A DNA stretch of 64,000 nucleotides from Roseiflexus castenholzii DSM 13941 (GCF_000017805.1 NC_009767.1:3410001-3474000), one strand, 5' to 3'. Positions 1 to 9,069 are shown, counted from the first letter of the stretch. Notes: generated by a model from the letters alone, not told the origin. Numbers and translations are program-made.

Positions 1-1434
1 CAACTGATGCAGGCTGAAGCGCCATGTCCAGTTGCCGCCAGGGCGACCCGGCGTATTCATGCGCGCCTCGCTCCCCAACGATAGCACATCCTGTAATGGG
101 ATGATCGCCGTATCCGCCACCGACGATAGTGCGGCCCGGATGAAGTCCCAGGCAATATCATCGCCGCTGCGCCCCAGGTACAACTGCACATGGCGCCGTT
201 CTTTCTCCGATGCGGTGCGCCACCATCCCAGAGTTGTATCGTTGTCGTGCGTGCCAGTATACACGACGCAGCGCTGGATATGATTGTGTGGCAGATAGGG
301 CTGATCGGCTTTTCCACCAAAGGCGAACTGTAACACCCGCATCCCCGGAAAGCCAAACCGGTCGCGCAGTGCTTCGACATCAGGCGTAATCACCCCCAGG
401 TCCTCTGCAACAATTGGCAGTGCGCCAAGCGCCCGTTCGACCGCCTCGAACAGATCGGCGCCCGGACCCTCGATCCAGCGCCCATTGACTGCCGTCTCTT
501 CGTCGGCTGGCACTTCCCAGTACGCTGCAAAGCCGCGAAAATGATCGACACGCACAATATCAACCAGCGTTAGCGTAGCGCGGAACCGCTCGATCCACCA
601 GTCATAGCCGCGTTCTCTCAGCACATCCCAGCGATAGAGCGGGTTGCCCCACAACTGCCCCGTGGCGCTGAAGTAGTCGGGCGGGACGCCGGCCACTACT
701 GTTGGTCTGCCTTCCTGGTCCAGGAAAAATAACTCAGGATGCGCCCAGACATCGGCGCTGTCGTAGGCGACGAAGATCGGAATGTCTCCCATCATCTGAA
801 TACCGAGGTCATTGACATACTTCTTCAACGCCAGCCACTGATCGAAGAAGAGATACTGAATGAAGCACTGGTAGGCGATCTCGTCGGCATAAGTGCGACG
901 CGCTGCATCGAGTGCAGCGGGATCGCGGCTGCGCAAACCTGCATCCCACGATGACCAGGAACCGCCGCCATTGGCGCTTTTTAAGGCAGCGAACAGCGCG
1001 TAGTCGTTAAGCCAGGACGCCTGAGTCTCACAGAACGCCTCGAAATCGGGGCGCAGATGATCGGCGAACCCCTGCTGAAAGCGCGCGAAGGCGCGCCGAA
1101 GCATGCGCTGCTTGAACGGAATGACGGCGCCATAATCGACGGCGGTATCGGGCAGGATCGGCGCATCGGCGAGGTCCGACGGCGCGAGCAGCGCTTCTTC
1201 GAGCAAAATGTCGAAGTTGATCAGCAATGGGTTGCCGGCAAAGGCGGAGAAACTCTGGTAGGGCGAGTCGCCATAACCGGTCGGACCAAGTGGCATAACC
1301 TGCCAGATGCGCTGGCCCGCAGCCGCAAGAAGATCGGCGAAATCATACGCGCTATCGCCCAGATCACCAATACCCCATCGCGAAGGGAGCGATGTCGGGT
1401 GCAACAGAATACCGCTGGCTCGTTGGCGGTTCAT
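1..1434 (-). CDS. malQ: 4-alpha-glucanotransferase (amylomaltase), C-terminus cut by window edge
   Basis: The 478 visible codons match glycoside hydrolase family 77, which transfers alpha-1,4-glucan segments between maltodextrins in glycogen/maltose metabolism in the cytoplasm. The N-terminus carries the family signature SGILLHPTSLPSRWGIGDLG. Later motifs include a GDIPIFVAYDSADVW block, the nucleophile region VRVDHFRGF, the acid/base region VAEDLGVITPDV and YTGTHDNDTTLGWW, and the frame runs into the usual family ending just before base 1. The ATG at 1434 is preceded by GAGGA. No partner gene is adjacent. Family assignment is firm; only the last few residues are missing. Confidence 0.95.
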   Translation of the reverse strand, partial: MNRQRASGILLHPTSLPSRWGIGDLGDSAYDFADLLAAAGQRIWQVMPLGPTGYGDSPYQSFSAFAGNPLLINFDILLEEALLAPSDLADAPILPDTAVDYGAVIPFKQRMLRRAFARFQQGFADHLRPDFEAFCETQASWLNDYALFAALKSANGGGSWSSWDAGLRSRDPAALDAARRTYADEIAYQCFIQYLFFDQWLALKKYVNDLGIQMMGDIPIFVAYDSADVWAHPELFFLDQEGRPTVVAGVPPDYFSATGQLWGNPLYRWDVLRERGYDWWIERFRATLTLVDIVRVDHFRGFAAYWEVPADEETAVNGRWIEGPGADLFEAVERALGALPIVAEDLGVITPDVEALRDRFGFPGMRVLQFAFGGKADQPYLPHNHIQRCVVYTGTHDNDTTLGWWRTASEKERRHVQLYLGRSGDDIAWDFIRAALSSVADTAIIPLQDVLSLGSEARMNTPGRPGGNWTWRFSLHQL

Positions 1435-1623
1435 AGATCGTCCTCGCAATCATCAGGCTTTCCCCTAGTATACCCGAACAACTTACAGTCGCACCCGCGC
1501 GGGCATTCATGTCCGCGCTGAGCCGACCGAGATTCGCTGTCGCGGGGCCGGACGACACGCGCGCCGTTGACCGGCATCGTATCATTCGTTGTGCAGCAGG
1601 AAACGAGCAGATAAGGAGTGGAG

Positions 1624-2088
1624 TCAGGAGGAGACCCGCTCCTCAAGCGGATCGAGTGCGGCGTTCCAGAGTTTCATACGTTCAGCGTCGCCGCCAGCAT
1701 CGGGGTGGTGCAGGCGAGCCATCGCCTTGCGAATAGCGCTGATTTCGGCAGCAGTCAGCGAAAAGGGAATAGCGCCGATCTTCACAGAAGCGTGTTCGCG
1801 CATCATGCTTTCGGCGCGTGCCTTCCACATATCGCGTTCGCGTTCGAGCGCCGCATTTTCACGGGTAATCTCGACCAGATTTGCGACGGTTTTATTATAG
1901 GCGCGTGCTATCTCGGCGTGGCGTCCCTGTTCCTTGCTGAGCTGACGGAGCAAAGCGCGGATCGTCTGATGCGCTTCTTTCAACTCATTCAACAGCCACG
2001 CAGGATCGATTGTTGCGGGATCGAGATCACACAGTGGATTGTCGTTGCGAGCCACCCCAGTATCCTCAGTATCGAAAAGACCATGCAC
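1624..2088 (-). CDS. Coiled-coil protein with C-terminal J-domain-like HPD motif
   Basis: A 154-residue product if the GTG at 2088 is used. The open frame continues upstream, but only through the dispersed repeat at 2229-2325, so the longer form is not credible. The central region is a charged coiled coil (ALLRQLSKEQGRHAEIA through ALERERDMWKARAESM). The C-terminus has helix-HPD-helix character (ISAIRKAMARLHHPDAGGDA), as in short J-domain-like proteins that stimulate Hsp70. No RBS is obvious at the GTG. It could instead be a J-like scaffold with no chaperone role. The annotation as a J-domain relative rests on the HPD and its flanking helices only. Confidence 0.6.
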   Translation of the reverse strand: MHGLFDTEDTGVARNDNPLCDLDPATIDPAWLLNELKEAHQTIRALLRQLSKEQGRHAEIARAYNKTVANLVEITRENAALERERDMWKARAESMMREHASVKIGAIPFSLTAAEISAIRKAMARLHHPDAGGDAERMKLWNAALDPLEERVSS

Positions 2089-2373
2089 ATCTGTAGTATA
2101 GCGACATGACCGGCGAATCGTCAAACGATCATGGTCTTTGGGCGCTCTTGTGATTGGTATGCAATCAGTGTATCGTGTCTGCCCGCCGGAAGCCCCCTGG
2201 GAGCGTGGGCGTCGCGCCTGTACCAATCCAACGTCTGCCGGGAGCCGCCGGGAGCGCGGGTGTCGCGCCCGCACCGGTCTCCTCTCTCCCGCGCGCGGGA
2301 GAGGGGCGGGGGGTGAGGGGAAAACGAACGCCATGCCTGACCGCAGGCGATCTTACCGCCTGACAATGCCTGC
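2089..2373. other. Intergenic region with dispersed repeats
   Basis: No gene is supported here. It contains GC-rich dispersed segments (about 2195-2276, GGGAGCGTGGGCGTCGCGCC-like motifs) and one copy of the CTCTCCCGC/GCGGGAGAG palindrome family (2278-2325). Confidence 0.6.
2278..2325. repeat. Dispersed palindromic repeat, CTCTCCCGC/GCGGGAGAG type, copy 1
   Basis: CTCTCCCGCGC is followed by its inverse GCGGGAGAG and then a GGGGTGAGGGG tail. Close relatives lie at 4806-4851 and 11246-11292, also intergenic. It can fold into a stem, as REP-like elements do. Confidence 0.8.
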
Positions 2374-3624
2374 TCAGCCCGGTCCCTGGTACTCGCGCAG
2401 TTCACGCACGCTGAGCGCTGTTCCAACAACCAGGAGGATACACGCCACGCCGCCGAGGGTTACCGCCGCAGACGCACCGATCAGGCTGGCGATAAAACCG
2501 GCGCTGGTTTCTCCAAGTTGCGGGCCGCCGGCAAAGAAGACCATATTGACCGCCACCATGCGCCCGCGTAATTCATCGGGAGTGAGCAATTGACGGATCG
2601 CGCCGCGAATGACCATACTGACGGTATCCGCTGCACCCATGCCTGCCAGCGCTGCCAGCGTTAGCGGGAGCCAACGCGACATCCCGATCACTGCGACGCA
2701 TGCGCCAAACGCCAGCACAGCCGCGAGCAGCGTCGTCCCCTGTCGTGGAATGCGCACACCGCTGAGCAGGGTTGCAGCGACCACTGCTCCCACCGATGGC
2801 GCGGCGTACATCCAGCCCAGTTCGGTCGGTCCGACCCGCAAGACCTGATCGGCAAAGATCGGTAGCAGCACTCCAGTAGCGCCAAAAAATGTAGCGAAGA
2901 AATCAAGCAGCATGGTTGCAGCAATCAGGCGATGTGAAAAGACGAAACGCAGCCCCGCCAGCGCCGCCCGGAGCGACACCGGTTCGATGCGCGCCGGAAT
3001 GGTGCGCGTGCGCATGAGCAACGCTGCCGCAACGACTGCCAGAAAGGTCGCGGCATCGATCCAGTACACTGGCGCAACACCGACCGCAGCAATCAAGACG
3101 CCTGACAACGCCGGACCAATAACCGTCGCAAGTTGCCAGGCGACGATGTTCAGACTCAACGCATTTGGCAAGTGCTGTGGCGCAACGAGGTTGGGAATGA
3201 TTGCCTGACGCGCCGGCAGTTCGAAGGCGCCGGCGACCGATGCCAGCGCCACCATCGTGTAGATGAGCAGCAACGGCGGGCGCTCCATCTCGCCGGTAAG
3301 CGCCAGCACTATTGAACACACAAACGCCACGAGCGAGGTCAGAATCAGAATTTTGCGCCGCTCGACGCGGTCGGCGATCATACCGCTGAACATCGCCGTC
3401 AGGATCAGCGGAATAACGCGCGCCAGACCGATCAGTCCAAGCGCGATTTCAACCCGAATGCTGCTGTCCGCCTGTGCCAGCCGGTACACCTGCCATGCAA
3501 TGGCGACATTGCGCATCTGCGTGCCGGTGATCGACACAAACTGACCAGCCCAGAGCAGCCGGAAGTCGCGGTACCGCAGCGCGGTCAGTGCAGCAAAACG
3601 AGGCGAAGGCGTTGATGTGTGCAT
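2374..3624 (-). CDS. Major facilitator superfamily exporter (EntS-like, MFS_3)
   Basis: A 416-residue, roughly 12-helix transporter. It begins MHTSTPSPRFAALTALRYRD, and RYRDFRLLWAGQFVSITGTQ is the typical first-helix entry of the enterobactin-exporter-like MFS branch. The loop 2-3 basic motif appears as GMIADRVERRKI. A longer frame extends to 4113 but translates only repeat DNA, so the ATG at 3624 is preferred. It has no clear RBS (CAGAAACCT precedes it), though a TATGAT -10-like box lies about 33 bases upstream. Substrate is unknown; drug or siderophore efflux is typical of the family. It stands alone between repeat regions. Confidence 0.85.
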   Translation of the reverse strand: MHTSTPSPRFAALTALRYRDFRLLWAGQFVSITGTQMRNVAIAWQVYRLAQADSSIRVEIALGLIGLARVIPLILTAMFSGMIADRVERRKILILTSLVAFVCSIVLALTGEMERPPLLLIYTMVALASVAGAFELPARQAIIPNLVAPQHLPNALSLNIVAWQLATVIGPALSGVLIAAVGVAPVYWIDAATFLAVVAAALLMRTRTIPARIEPVSLRAALAGLRFVFSHRLIAATMLLDFFATFFGATGVLLPIFADQVLRVGPTELGWMYAAPSVGAVVAATLLSGVRIPRQGTTLLAAVLAFGACVAVIGMSRWLPLTLAALAGMGAADTVSMVIRGAIRQLLTPDELRGRMVAVNMVFFAGGPQLGETSAGFIASLIGASAAVTLGGVACILLVVGTALSVRELREYQGPG

Positions 3625-3946
3625 AGGTTTCTGTGTCGGTTCAGAGAAGGTGCAGGAACGGTTATCATACCACATCTTGCAGGCGGAAGATGCATCCATA
3701 ACGCGGCGCTGGTGTGGCAGGCGGCACGGCGCACCCACGCAGGCGTTGCGCCCGCACCGGTCCTGGGAGCACTGGGAGCGTGGGCGTCGCGCCCGCACCA
3801 ATCCGAAGCCTCGCTCATATGAGTTTGGATGAAAGAAGGCGCGTCTTTGCCATATTGTCATTGCGAGGCGCATCCGCAGCGAGACGATTTCTTGAGCGAG
3901 GAGAGATTGCGTCACTATCGTTCGCAATGACGCCGGATGCAGAGTC

Positions 3947-4139
3947 ATACCAATTCCCTGTGCACATCCGGCATGGTCACGCCGAGCAGCGCGAGAGGTC
4001 GTGCGCGACCCGCTTAGATTCCTCGCTGCGCTCGGAATGACCAGTCGCTGCGCTCGGAATGACCAGTCGCTGCGCTCGGAATGACCAGTCGCTGCGCTCG
4101 GAATGACACGCATGCGGCATCGTCAAGCGTCATTGGTAT
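3947..4139 (-). mobile_element. MITE-like element, copy A
   Basis: Ends in inverted ATACCAAT (left) and ATTGGTAT (right). The body carries a TCATTCCGAGCGCAGCGA-type unit four times and an internal hairpin (GGGTCG/CGACCC). No coding capacity. The same element occurs at 4260, 11407, 12717, 22190, 37101 and 56142. Confidence 0.75.
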
Positions 4140-4258
4140 CCCCCCGCGCCCCGTGCCTCTCGCCTCTCGCCTCTCACCCCGCGCCCCGTGCCTCTCGCCT
4201 CTCGCCTCTCGCCTCTCACCCCGCGCCTCGTGCCTCTCGCCTCTCGCCTCTCGCCTCT
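4140..4258. repeat. CT-rich tandem tract
   Basis: Irregular tandem copies of CGCCTCT and CACCCCGCGCC-type words separate MITE copies A and B. Similar purine/pyrimidine-skewed tracts occur at 53720-53968 and 58580-59520. Confidence 0.75.
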
Positions 4259-4259
4259 C

Positions 4260-4760
4260 ATACCAATTCCCTGTGCACATCCGGCATGGTCACGCCGAGC
4301 AGCGCGAGAGGTCGTGCGCGACCCGCTTAGATTCCTCGCTGCGCTCGGAATGACCAGTCGCTGCGCTCGGAATGACCAGTCGCTGCGCTCGGAATGACCC
4401 GTCGCTGCGCTCGGAATGACCAGTCGCGGCGCTCGGAATGACCCGTCGCGGCGCTCGGAATGACCCGTCGCGGCGCTCGGAATGACCCGTCGCGGCGCTC
4501 GGAATGACCCGTCGCGGCGCTCGGAATGACCCGTCGCGGCGCTCGGAATGACCCGTCGCGGCGCTCGGAATGACCCGTCGCGGCGCTCGGAATGACCCGT
4601 CGCGGCGCTCGGAATGACCCGTCGCGGCGCTCGGAATGACCCGTCGCGGCGCTCGGAATGACCCGTCGCGGCGCTCGGAATGACCCGTCGCGGCGCTCGG
4701 AATGACCCGTCGCGGCGCTCGGAATGACACGCATGCGGCATCGTCAAGCGTCATTGGTAT
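4260..4760 (-). mobile_element. MITE-like element, copy B, with expanded internal tandem array
   Basis: Same ATACCAAT...ATTGGTAT ends as the other copies but 501 bp long, because the internal 22-bp unit (GTCGCGGCGCTCGGAATGAC plus CC) is repeated about 18 times between roughly 4337 and 4732. The units are almost identical, so the expansion is recent. Confidence 0.75.
4337..4732. repeat. 22-bp tandem repeat array, about 18 units
   Basis: Perfect or near-perfect 22-bp period. The first few units read CAGTCGCTGCGCTCGGAATG and the rest CCGTCGCGGCGCTCGGAATG. It lies inside MITE-like copy B. Confidence 0.9.
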
Positions 4761-4805
4761 CACACGGGACCAGACCGCTGGGAGCGCGGGCGTCGTGCCC
4801 GCACC

Positions 4806-4851
4806 GGTCTCCCCTCTCTCGCGCGCGGGAGAGGGGGCGGGGGTGAGGGTA
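4806..4851. repeat. Dispersed palindromic repeat, CTCTCCCGC/GCGGGAGAG type, copy 2
   Basis: CCCCTCTCTCGCGCGCGGGA followed by a GGGGGTGAGGG tail. Same family as 2278-2325 and 11246-11292. Confidence 0.75.
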
Positions 4852-5084
4852 CAACGGCGCATCCCAACGCCATGAATGCCCGCTACCCTCATACGTGCTA
4901 TTCGCCCTTAAATGACGGGGGCCGGGGCAGGATGCTGCGGCGCAGGTATAGCGGGCCGCTACCGGACTCAGGACCAACAAGCCCCGCAGGAGCGTTCACG
5001 ATCACAGCCAAGGCGTCAGTCCCACAACCCCCTAACCCCAAACCTCGAACGCGGCGCGTAGTTCCGGTGTGTTACTGTTTTGTG

Positions 5085-5090
5085 TATAAT
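5085..5090 (+). promoter_or_regulatory. Probable -10 box for the gene at 5142
   Basis: A perfect TATAAT with a weak TTCCGG 17 bp upstream (5062-5067). It lies 52 bases before the ATG at 5142, in an otherwise GC-rich region. Confidence 0.5.
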
Positions 5091-5141
5091 TGAGGTTAAG
5101 AGATTATTGGTTGATCTTTCTTTACGAAAGGAACACACACA

Positions 5142-5453
5142 ATGTCGGATCAACCCCTGCACACGCTCCAGCTCCGTCATCGACACGCATCAGGGGCGGA
5201 AGAATGGTCGTGCCCGCACTGTGGTCGTCGTCTGTTAATCCATCTTGCGCCGGTCCGCCGACGAACAGTTCTGGCGCAGGGCGATCCCTCCGCACTGCAC
5301 GTCGGCGGCGGCGGTTCCCGCCAGACGATGCACGCGCCGCTGCGCCTGAAACCTACTCGCCACCTGCCGGCGATCCCCGATGAACCAGGGCACATCCCCG
5401 TGACCGATGCCCTGCTCCCCTGGATTCGCTGGATGGATCAGGCGGGTTTGTAA
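5142..5453 (+). CDS. Small protein with a single CxxC knuckle, function unknown
   Basis: 103 residues, ATG at 5142 preceded by GAAAGGAACACACACA. Cys24-Pro-His-Cys27 followed by Gly-Arg-Arg looks like half of a zinc ribbon, but no second CxxC follows, so metal binding would need a partner or dimer. The rest is basic and rich in Gly, Pro and Arg, with a Trp-containing C-terminus (LLPWIRWMDQAGL). I do not recognise the family. A TATAAT box upstream and a plausible RBS support expression. Confidence 0.55.
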   Translation: MSDQPLHTLQLRHRHASGAEEWSCPHCGRRLLIHLAPVRRRTVLAQGDPSALHVGGGGSRQTMHAPLRLKPTRHLPAIPDEPGHIPVTDALLPWIRWMDQAGL

Positions 5454-5479
5454 TCCTCATCACCCGCTGCCGTGATTGA

Positions 5480-5536
5480 GCGTGAGCGCTGAATGAGCGT
5501 ATTGTGTCCGATGCACGAATATTCAGGCGCTCACGC
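5480..5536. repeat. Imperfect inverted repeat with 15-bp arms
   Basis: GCGTGAGCGCTGAAT (5480-5494) is mirrored by ATTCAGGCGCTCACGC (5521-5536) with one bulged base and a loop of about 26 bases. It follows the stop codon of the previous gene by 27 bases. It could be a terminator stem without a U-run or a binding site. Confidence 0.5.
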
Positions 5537-5715
5537 ATCCCTCTGTGCCACCTCCGATCCTATCGCGTGTCGAACCTTTCCGCCGCGTGAGCCAGACTTG
5601 TGCCACGTCGTAGCGGCTACGCACAGATCGCCAAGCGCCCCGTGAGCGGAGCAGCGTAGGATGTCCTTGCGCGTAAGCAACGCAGTGTACGGTAAGGAAA
5701 GAGGAGGTTACAACC

Positions 5716-6363
5716 ATGGCAGTCGCAACAGCAAAACGGGAACTGGTGGCAGCGAAGGGAGCGGAGGTCGAGCGAGAGGAACTGGCGGTTGAGGAGCTGC
5801 AGGCGGCACTGTTGGAGCGCCTCGAAGCGGCGTATGAGGAGGCAAAAGCCAGCTGGCGACCGGAAGTCGCCGCACCGACCAACTGGTGGGACATCATGGC
5901 GGTCGGTCCGTTCTCAGCGCCGTTTGATCTTGGCTTCCCCAAGCCAAACCCGATTGTGCGGGTCGGACAGCCGGTGGTGATTTTCTCCGTGCTGTTCCTC
6001 AATCCAACCCCGCCGCCGGCGCCATCGCCGATGCAGATCATCGGCGGCGCCTTGCTGCCCTACCGGATCACGTATCACACCAACAACGTCATCTCGATGA
6101 ACCCCGACCCATCGCTGAGCGGGACGGTGAGCGGCAACCTGGCGCCGGCGCCTTTCATCCTCAACGCCATCACGCTGACGCCGAACACACCGGGGTTGTA
6201 TGAGGTCCACCTGCGCGCGCAGATCCTGACGGCGCTGAGCACGACAATGGTTCCATTCGCCGGGTATGCGTCGCGGGTCGACTCGATCCACGCTTCGATC
6301 TTCGGTCCAAGCGGACTCGTCATTCGCTTCGAGCAGCCGGTGCGCTTCGATGTGTATGCGTGA
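5716..6363 (+). CDS. Hypothetical protein preceding a serine peptidase
   Basis: 215 residues with a strong RBS (AGAGGAGG) before the ATG. Residues 1-45 are a charged Ala/Glu-rich helix (VEREELAVEELQAALLERLE), followed by a Pro-rich, beta-like domain. There is no signal peptide or membrane segment. I do not recognise the family. The next gene starts 79 bases downstream on the same strand and is a trypsin-like peptidase, so this may be its substrate, partner or targeting subunit; that is inference from position alone. Confidence 0.6.
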   Translation: MAVATAKRELVAAKGAEVEREELAVEELQAALLERLEAAYEEAKASWRPEVAAPTNWWDIMAVGPFSAPFDLGFPKPNPIVRVGQPVVIFSVLFLNPTPPPAPSPMQIIGGALLPYRITYHTNNVISMNPDPSLSGTVSGNLAPAPFILNAITLTPNTPGLYEVHLRAQILTALSTTMVPFAGYASRVDSIHASIFGPSGLVIRFEQPVRFDVYA

Positions 6364-6442
6364 TACGAAGGTCTGTCGGTAATCGGTGCAGGCGGCGACG
6401 TTGGACTGCAACGTTGCCGCCTGCGCTCCAAGGAGCGCAACA

Positions 6443-7504
6443 ATGGACGACGAACGCCTCCGCGCTGCGCGAGCGCGGCTTATGGTGCGCCGCCTGGCGC
6501 CATCGTTCCTCTACAACCCCGCCTACCGCGTTAGTATGGTCGATTTCGGCATTCCGATCCGCGCCGAAGCTGCCGACGAACGTCCGACAATTCGCTTTCA
6601 CGTGCCGCAAAAACTCTCACGCACGCAACTCGAGCGCGCCGGCATCGAAGCAGTGCCGCGACAGATCGGCGAATTTGTCACCGATGTTATTGAAGGCGCT
6701 TATGTGCCACATATCTGGAACTGGTGGTATCCCCCGCAACCGCCTACTGGTGGTGCTCGGGCGCGGCACGATCCAATGCGTGGCGGGATCAGCATATCGG
6801 TTGCGCGTGACTACAGCGCCGGCACACTCGGCGGGCTGGTGCGCGATCGCGCCACCGGTGAGTTAATGATCCTGAGCAACTGGCATGTGCTCGCCGCCGA
6901 ACGCTGGGTTGCCGCCGGGTTGCCGATCTGTCAACCGGGACGACTCGACGGCGGCATGCCCTATGACATCGTCGCAACGACGATGCGCCATGCGATGCGA
7001 CAGAAGATCGATGCCGCCGTGGCAACGCTCACCGGCGATCGTTCGTTAGTCAACAACCAGCTGAATATTGGTTCGGTCACCGGCGTGGCGCTCCCGCGCC
7101 TCGGCATGCGCATCACCAAGTCTGGGCGCACAACCGGCGTCACTGAAGGGATCATTACCGGAGTTGAAGGACAAACGCGGTTGTGGTATGGTTCTATGCA
7201 GCGCACCATTGAGCACGTTATGACCATCGTTCCCACCCCTGGAAAGCGCGAAGTCAGCGCAGGAGGCGATTCCGGGTCGTGGTGGCTCGATGCTGACACA
7301 TACGCGGCGGTCGGGTTGCACTTCGCCGGCAGTGACGATCCGGAGCAGGCGCTGGCAATCGATATGCTGAGCGTTCTCGACGCGCTGAACGTCGAGATTG
7401 TCACCGAACGAACGTCGGTGACCGATCGACGCCGACCGGAAGCCGCCGTGCGCGAGGCGTGGCAGGCGGTCGAACGCGAAATGCTGGAGACGCTGGCGCG
7501 ATGA
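6443..7504 (+). CDS. Trypsin-like serine peptidase
   Basis: 353 residues from the ATG at 6443, preceded by AAGGAGC; an in-frame start at 6386 has no RBS. The chymotrypsin-fold triad is visible as His148 in LSNWHVLA, Asp190 in KIDAAVATL and Ser277 in SAGGDSGSWW. No signal peptide or membrane segment is apparent, so the enzyme is probably cytoplasmic or needs another route out. The N-terminal 110 residues are not recognised. Its stop overlaps the start of the next gene (ATGA), so the two are translationally coupled. Confidence 0.8.
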   Translation: MDDERLRAARARLMVRRLAPSFLYNPAYRVSMVDFGIPIRAEAADERPTIRFHVPQKLSRTQLERAGIEAVPRQIGEFVTDVIEGAYVPHIWNWWYPPQPPTGGARARHDPMRGGISISVARDYSAGTLGGLVRDRATGELMILSNWHVLAAERWVAAGLPICQPGRLDGGMPYDIVATTMRHAMRQKIDAAVATLTGDRSLVNNQLNIGSVTGVALPRLGMRITKSGRTTGVTEGIITGVEGQTRLWYGSMQRTIEHVMTIVPTPGKREVSAGGDSGSWWLDADTYAAVGLHFAGSDDPEQALAIDMLSVLDALNVEIVTERTSVTDRRRPEAAVREAWQAVEREMLETLAR

Positions 7505-7740
7505 GTTCACCATCGGCAGCATGGTGGCGCAAGGCGCGGCGCGTGCGTGATCGTATGATCGCGCGCTTCGGTGCGCACCCGGCAGTCACCGGTATCGATA
7601 TTGGCTTGCTCGATCCACCCGAAGCCGGAGTGATCGGAGTGCGTATTCATGTTCGCGGCAACCCCGACGACATGAGCGTTCCTGAAGAGATTGACGGCAT
7701 TCCGGTGGGTATTGTGCGGGGAGACTATCACCTGCAATGA
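7501..7740 (+). CDS. Small protein coupled to the serine peptidase
   Basis: 79 residues. The ATG at 7501 overlaps the TGA of the peptidase gene by four bases. The sequence has a helix (WWRKARRVRDRMIARFG) and then a beta-rich core ending in GVRIHVRGN and PEEIDGIPVGIVRGDY. From memory, similar IHV-x-PEEIDGIPV blocks occur next to or fused with trypsin-like domains, so a peptidase-associated or propeptide-like role is possible. I do not recognise a named family. Confidence 0.65.
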   Translation: MSSPSAAWWRKARRVRDRMIARFGAHPAVTGIDIGLLDPPEAGVIGVRIHVRGNPDDMSVPEEIDGIPVGIVRGDYHLQ

Positions 7741-7755
7741 CCGGGGAGAGGTTCT

Positions 7756-9069
7756 ATGACTGTGCGTGAACGACTGCCGTCCGACAACGAGACGCGCAGC
7801 GGCGACTGGAATGATGACACCCAATGGCACGAGCGCGCCGCATTCCGTATCGCCGTCGAGTCGCGCGAAGTGAGCGAGGGAAGGTTGGTGTGGCGCACGC
7901 GCGCCTATCACGAAGAGCGCGATCAGCGCAGGGTCTGGACCGGTGCGCCGGATGAGGCGCTGATCGAATGGATCCACGACCAGCTGCGACAATCGATCGG
8001 TGGCGCTGTTCCATCACCGCCCCGGCGTTTCCCCGCCAGTACAGCGTCTGTTGCGCCATCGTCCGATGCTCCTGCTGACGATCTGCAACAGATTCCGGGG
8101 ATCGGACCGGCGATTGCGCGTCGCTTGCGCACAGCCGGCATTACCACCTTCGCAGCGCTGGCAGCGTGCTCGCCGTCCGACCTGGCTGCCTGGACGGGCC
8201 GCTCTGCGGAACAGATCGTTCGAATGGGATGGATCGAACGCGCTCGCGATCTGACGCATCCGACGCCCCCGCTCGAAGCGACGGCAACGGAACCGTCGCC
8301 GGTCGAGACGGCAGCGGCGGCGCCAAGCACGAGCGGGGTTCAGACCCGCCCTCCTCCCGCAACGGAACCGTCGTCGGTTGAAACGGCAGCCACGCTACCC
8401 GAAGCCCCGCCCGCCGCAGGAGACGCAACGGACGTGCAGCCGGTCGCAGAGACGCCGATAACCGAACTCGCCGAAACGACCACCGGGACATCTGGCGGGA
8501 AGGCAGCGCCGTCAGCAGCAGAAGAAATCCGGGAGGTGCAGAACATGATCGAAGAAGCGCCGATTATCTTTGCTGCCGTGCTACTCGACGAAGAGGGAGA
8601 GGTGCAGGACGCGCGTCTGACCACAACCGGCGATCAACCGCCTGAGTGGAACGATCAGCAGGTCGCGCGCTTTTTTATCGAAACTGCGACGCCGATACCC
8701 CATGCAGCCGTGCCTGTTACGCTGTGGCTGGATCATGTGCAGATCGATACAGTTTTCGCCCAACCGGGGAAAGGCGCCGCCTCTCGACTGCATGCGACCG
8801 CCATGCTGCACCTTGAATGGGCGGGGTCCGAAGAGATACCGCGCGCATTTTGCCACATCTTTCTCCTGGCATACGATCTGTCCGCCGGTGAAACGCACAT
8901 CCTGGGAACAACCAGGGTCGAGGCGGCGGTTGGCGCGGCGGATGTTCCGCTGACCCTCGATACAGACCTGCCCGAGGTTGGCAGGTATCAACTGCTGCTG
9001 GCGGCGCTGATGCCGGAAGCGTCTGCACTGAGCGTTATTTCGGGTCCGCGACTGCGGGTGACGCCGTGA
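7756..9069 (+). CDS. Helix-hairpin-helix domain protein with acidic Pro/Ala/Thr linker
   Basis: 437 residues, ATG at 7756 with GGGGAGAGG upstream. It has an N-terminal beta-rich segment (1-80), a helix-hairpin-helix domain around 107-160 (LQQIPGIGPAIARRLRTAGI) of the kind found in DUF4332-like proteins, a low-complexity Ala/Pro/Thr/Glu linker around 175-260, and a C-terminal beta-rich domain (270-437) that I do not recognise. It follows the peptidase genes by 15 bases and probably shares their transcript. The HhH suggests nucleic-acid or protein binding. No nuclease motif is seen. Confidence 0.65.
   Translation: MTVRERLPSDNETRSGDWNDDTQWHERAAFRIAVESREVSEGRLVWRTRAYHEERDQRRVWTGAPDEALIEWIHDQLRQSIGGAVPSPPRRFPASTASVAPSSDAPADDLQQIPGIGPAIARRLRTAGITTFAALAACSPSDLAAWTGRSAEQIVRMGWIERARDLTHPTPPLEATATEPSPVETAAAAPSTSGVQTRPPPATEPSSVETAATLPEAPPAAGDATDVQPVAETPITELAETTTGTSGGKAAPSAAEEIREVQNMIEEAPIIFAAVLLDEEGEVQDARLTTTGDQPPEWNDQQVARFFIETATPIPHAAVPVTLWLDHVQIDTVFAQPGKGAASRLHATAMLHLEWAGSEEIPRAFCHIFLLAYDLSAGETHILGTTRVEAAVGAADVPLTLDTDLPEVGRYQLLLAALMPEASALSVISGPRLRVTP

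Larger units (their letters stand above)
3625..5141. other. 1.5 kb repeat-filled intergenic region
   Basis: I see no credible gene. The region holds GC-rich dispersed pieces (3715-3810), MITE-like copy A (3947-4139), a CT-rich tandem tract (4140-4258), MITE-like copy B with an expanded 22-bp array (4260-4760), a CTCTCCCGC palindrome copy (4806-4851) and the promoter-like TATAAT at 5085 that serves the next gene. The open frames of 135-205 codons here are translations of the 22-bp repeat. Confidence 0.8.

Noticed and set aside
4130..4892. Open frames of 135-205 codons in the repeat field near 4.1-4.9 kb
   Set aside because: They are translations of the 22-bp tandem unit (SFRAPRRVIPSAATGHSERR) in a MITE-like element.
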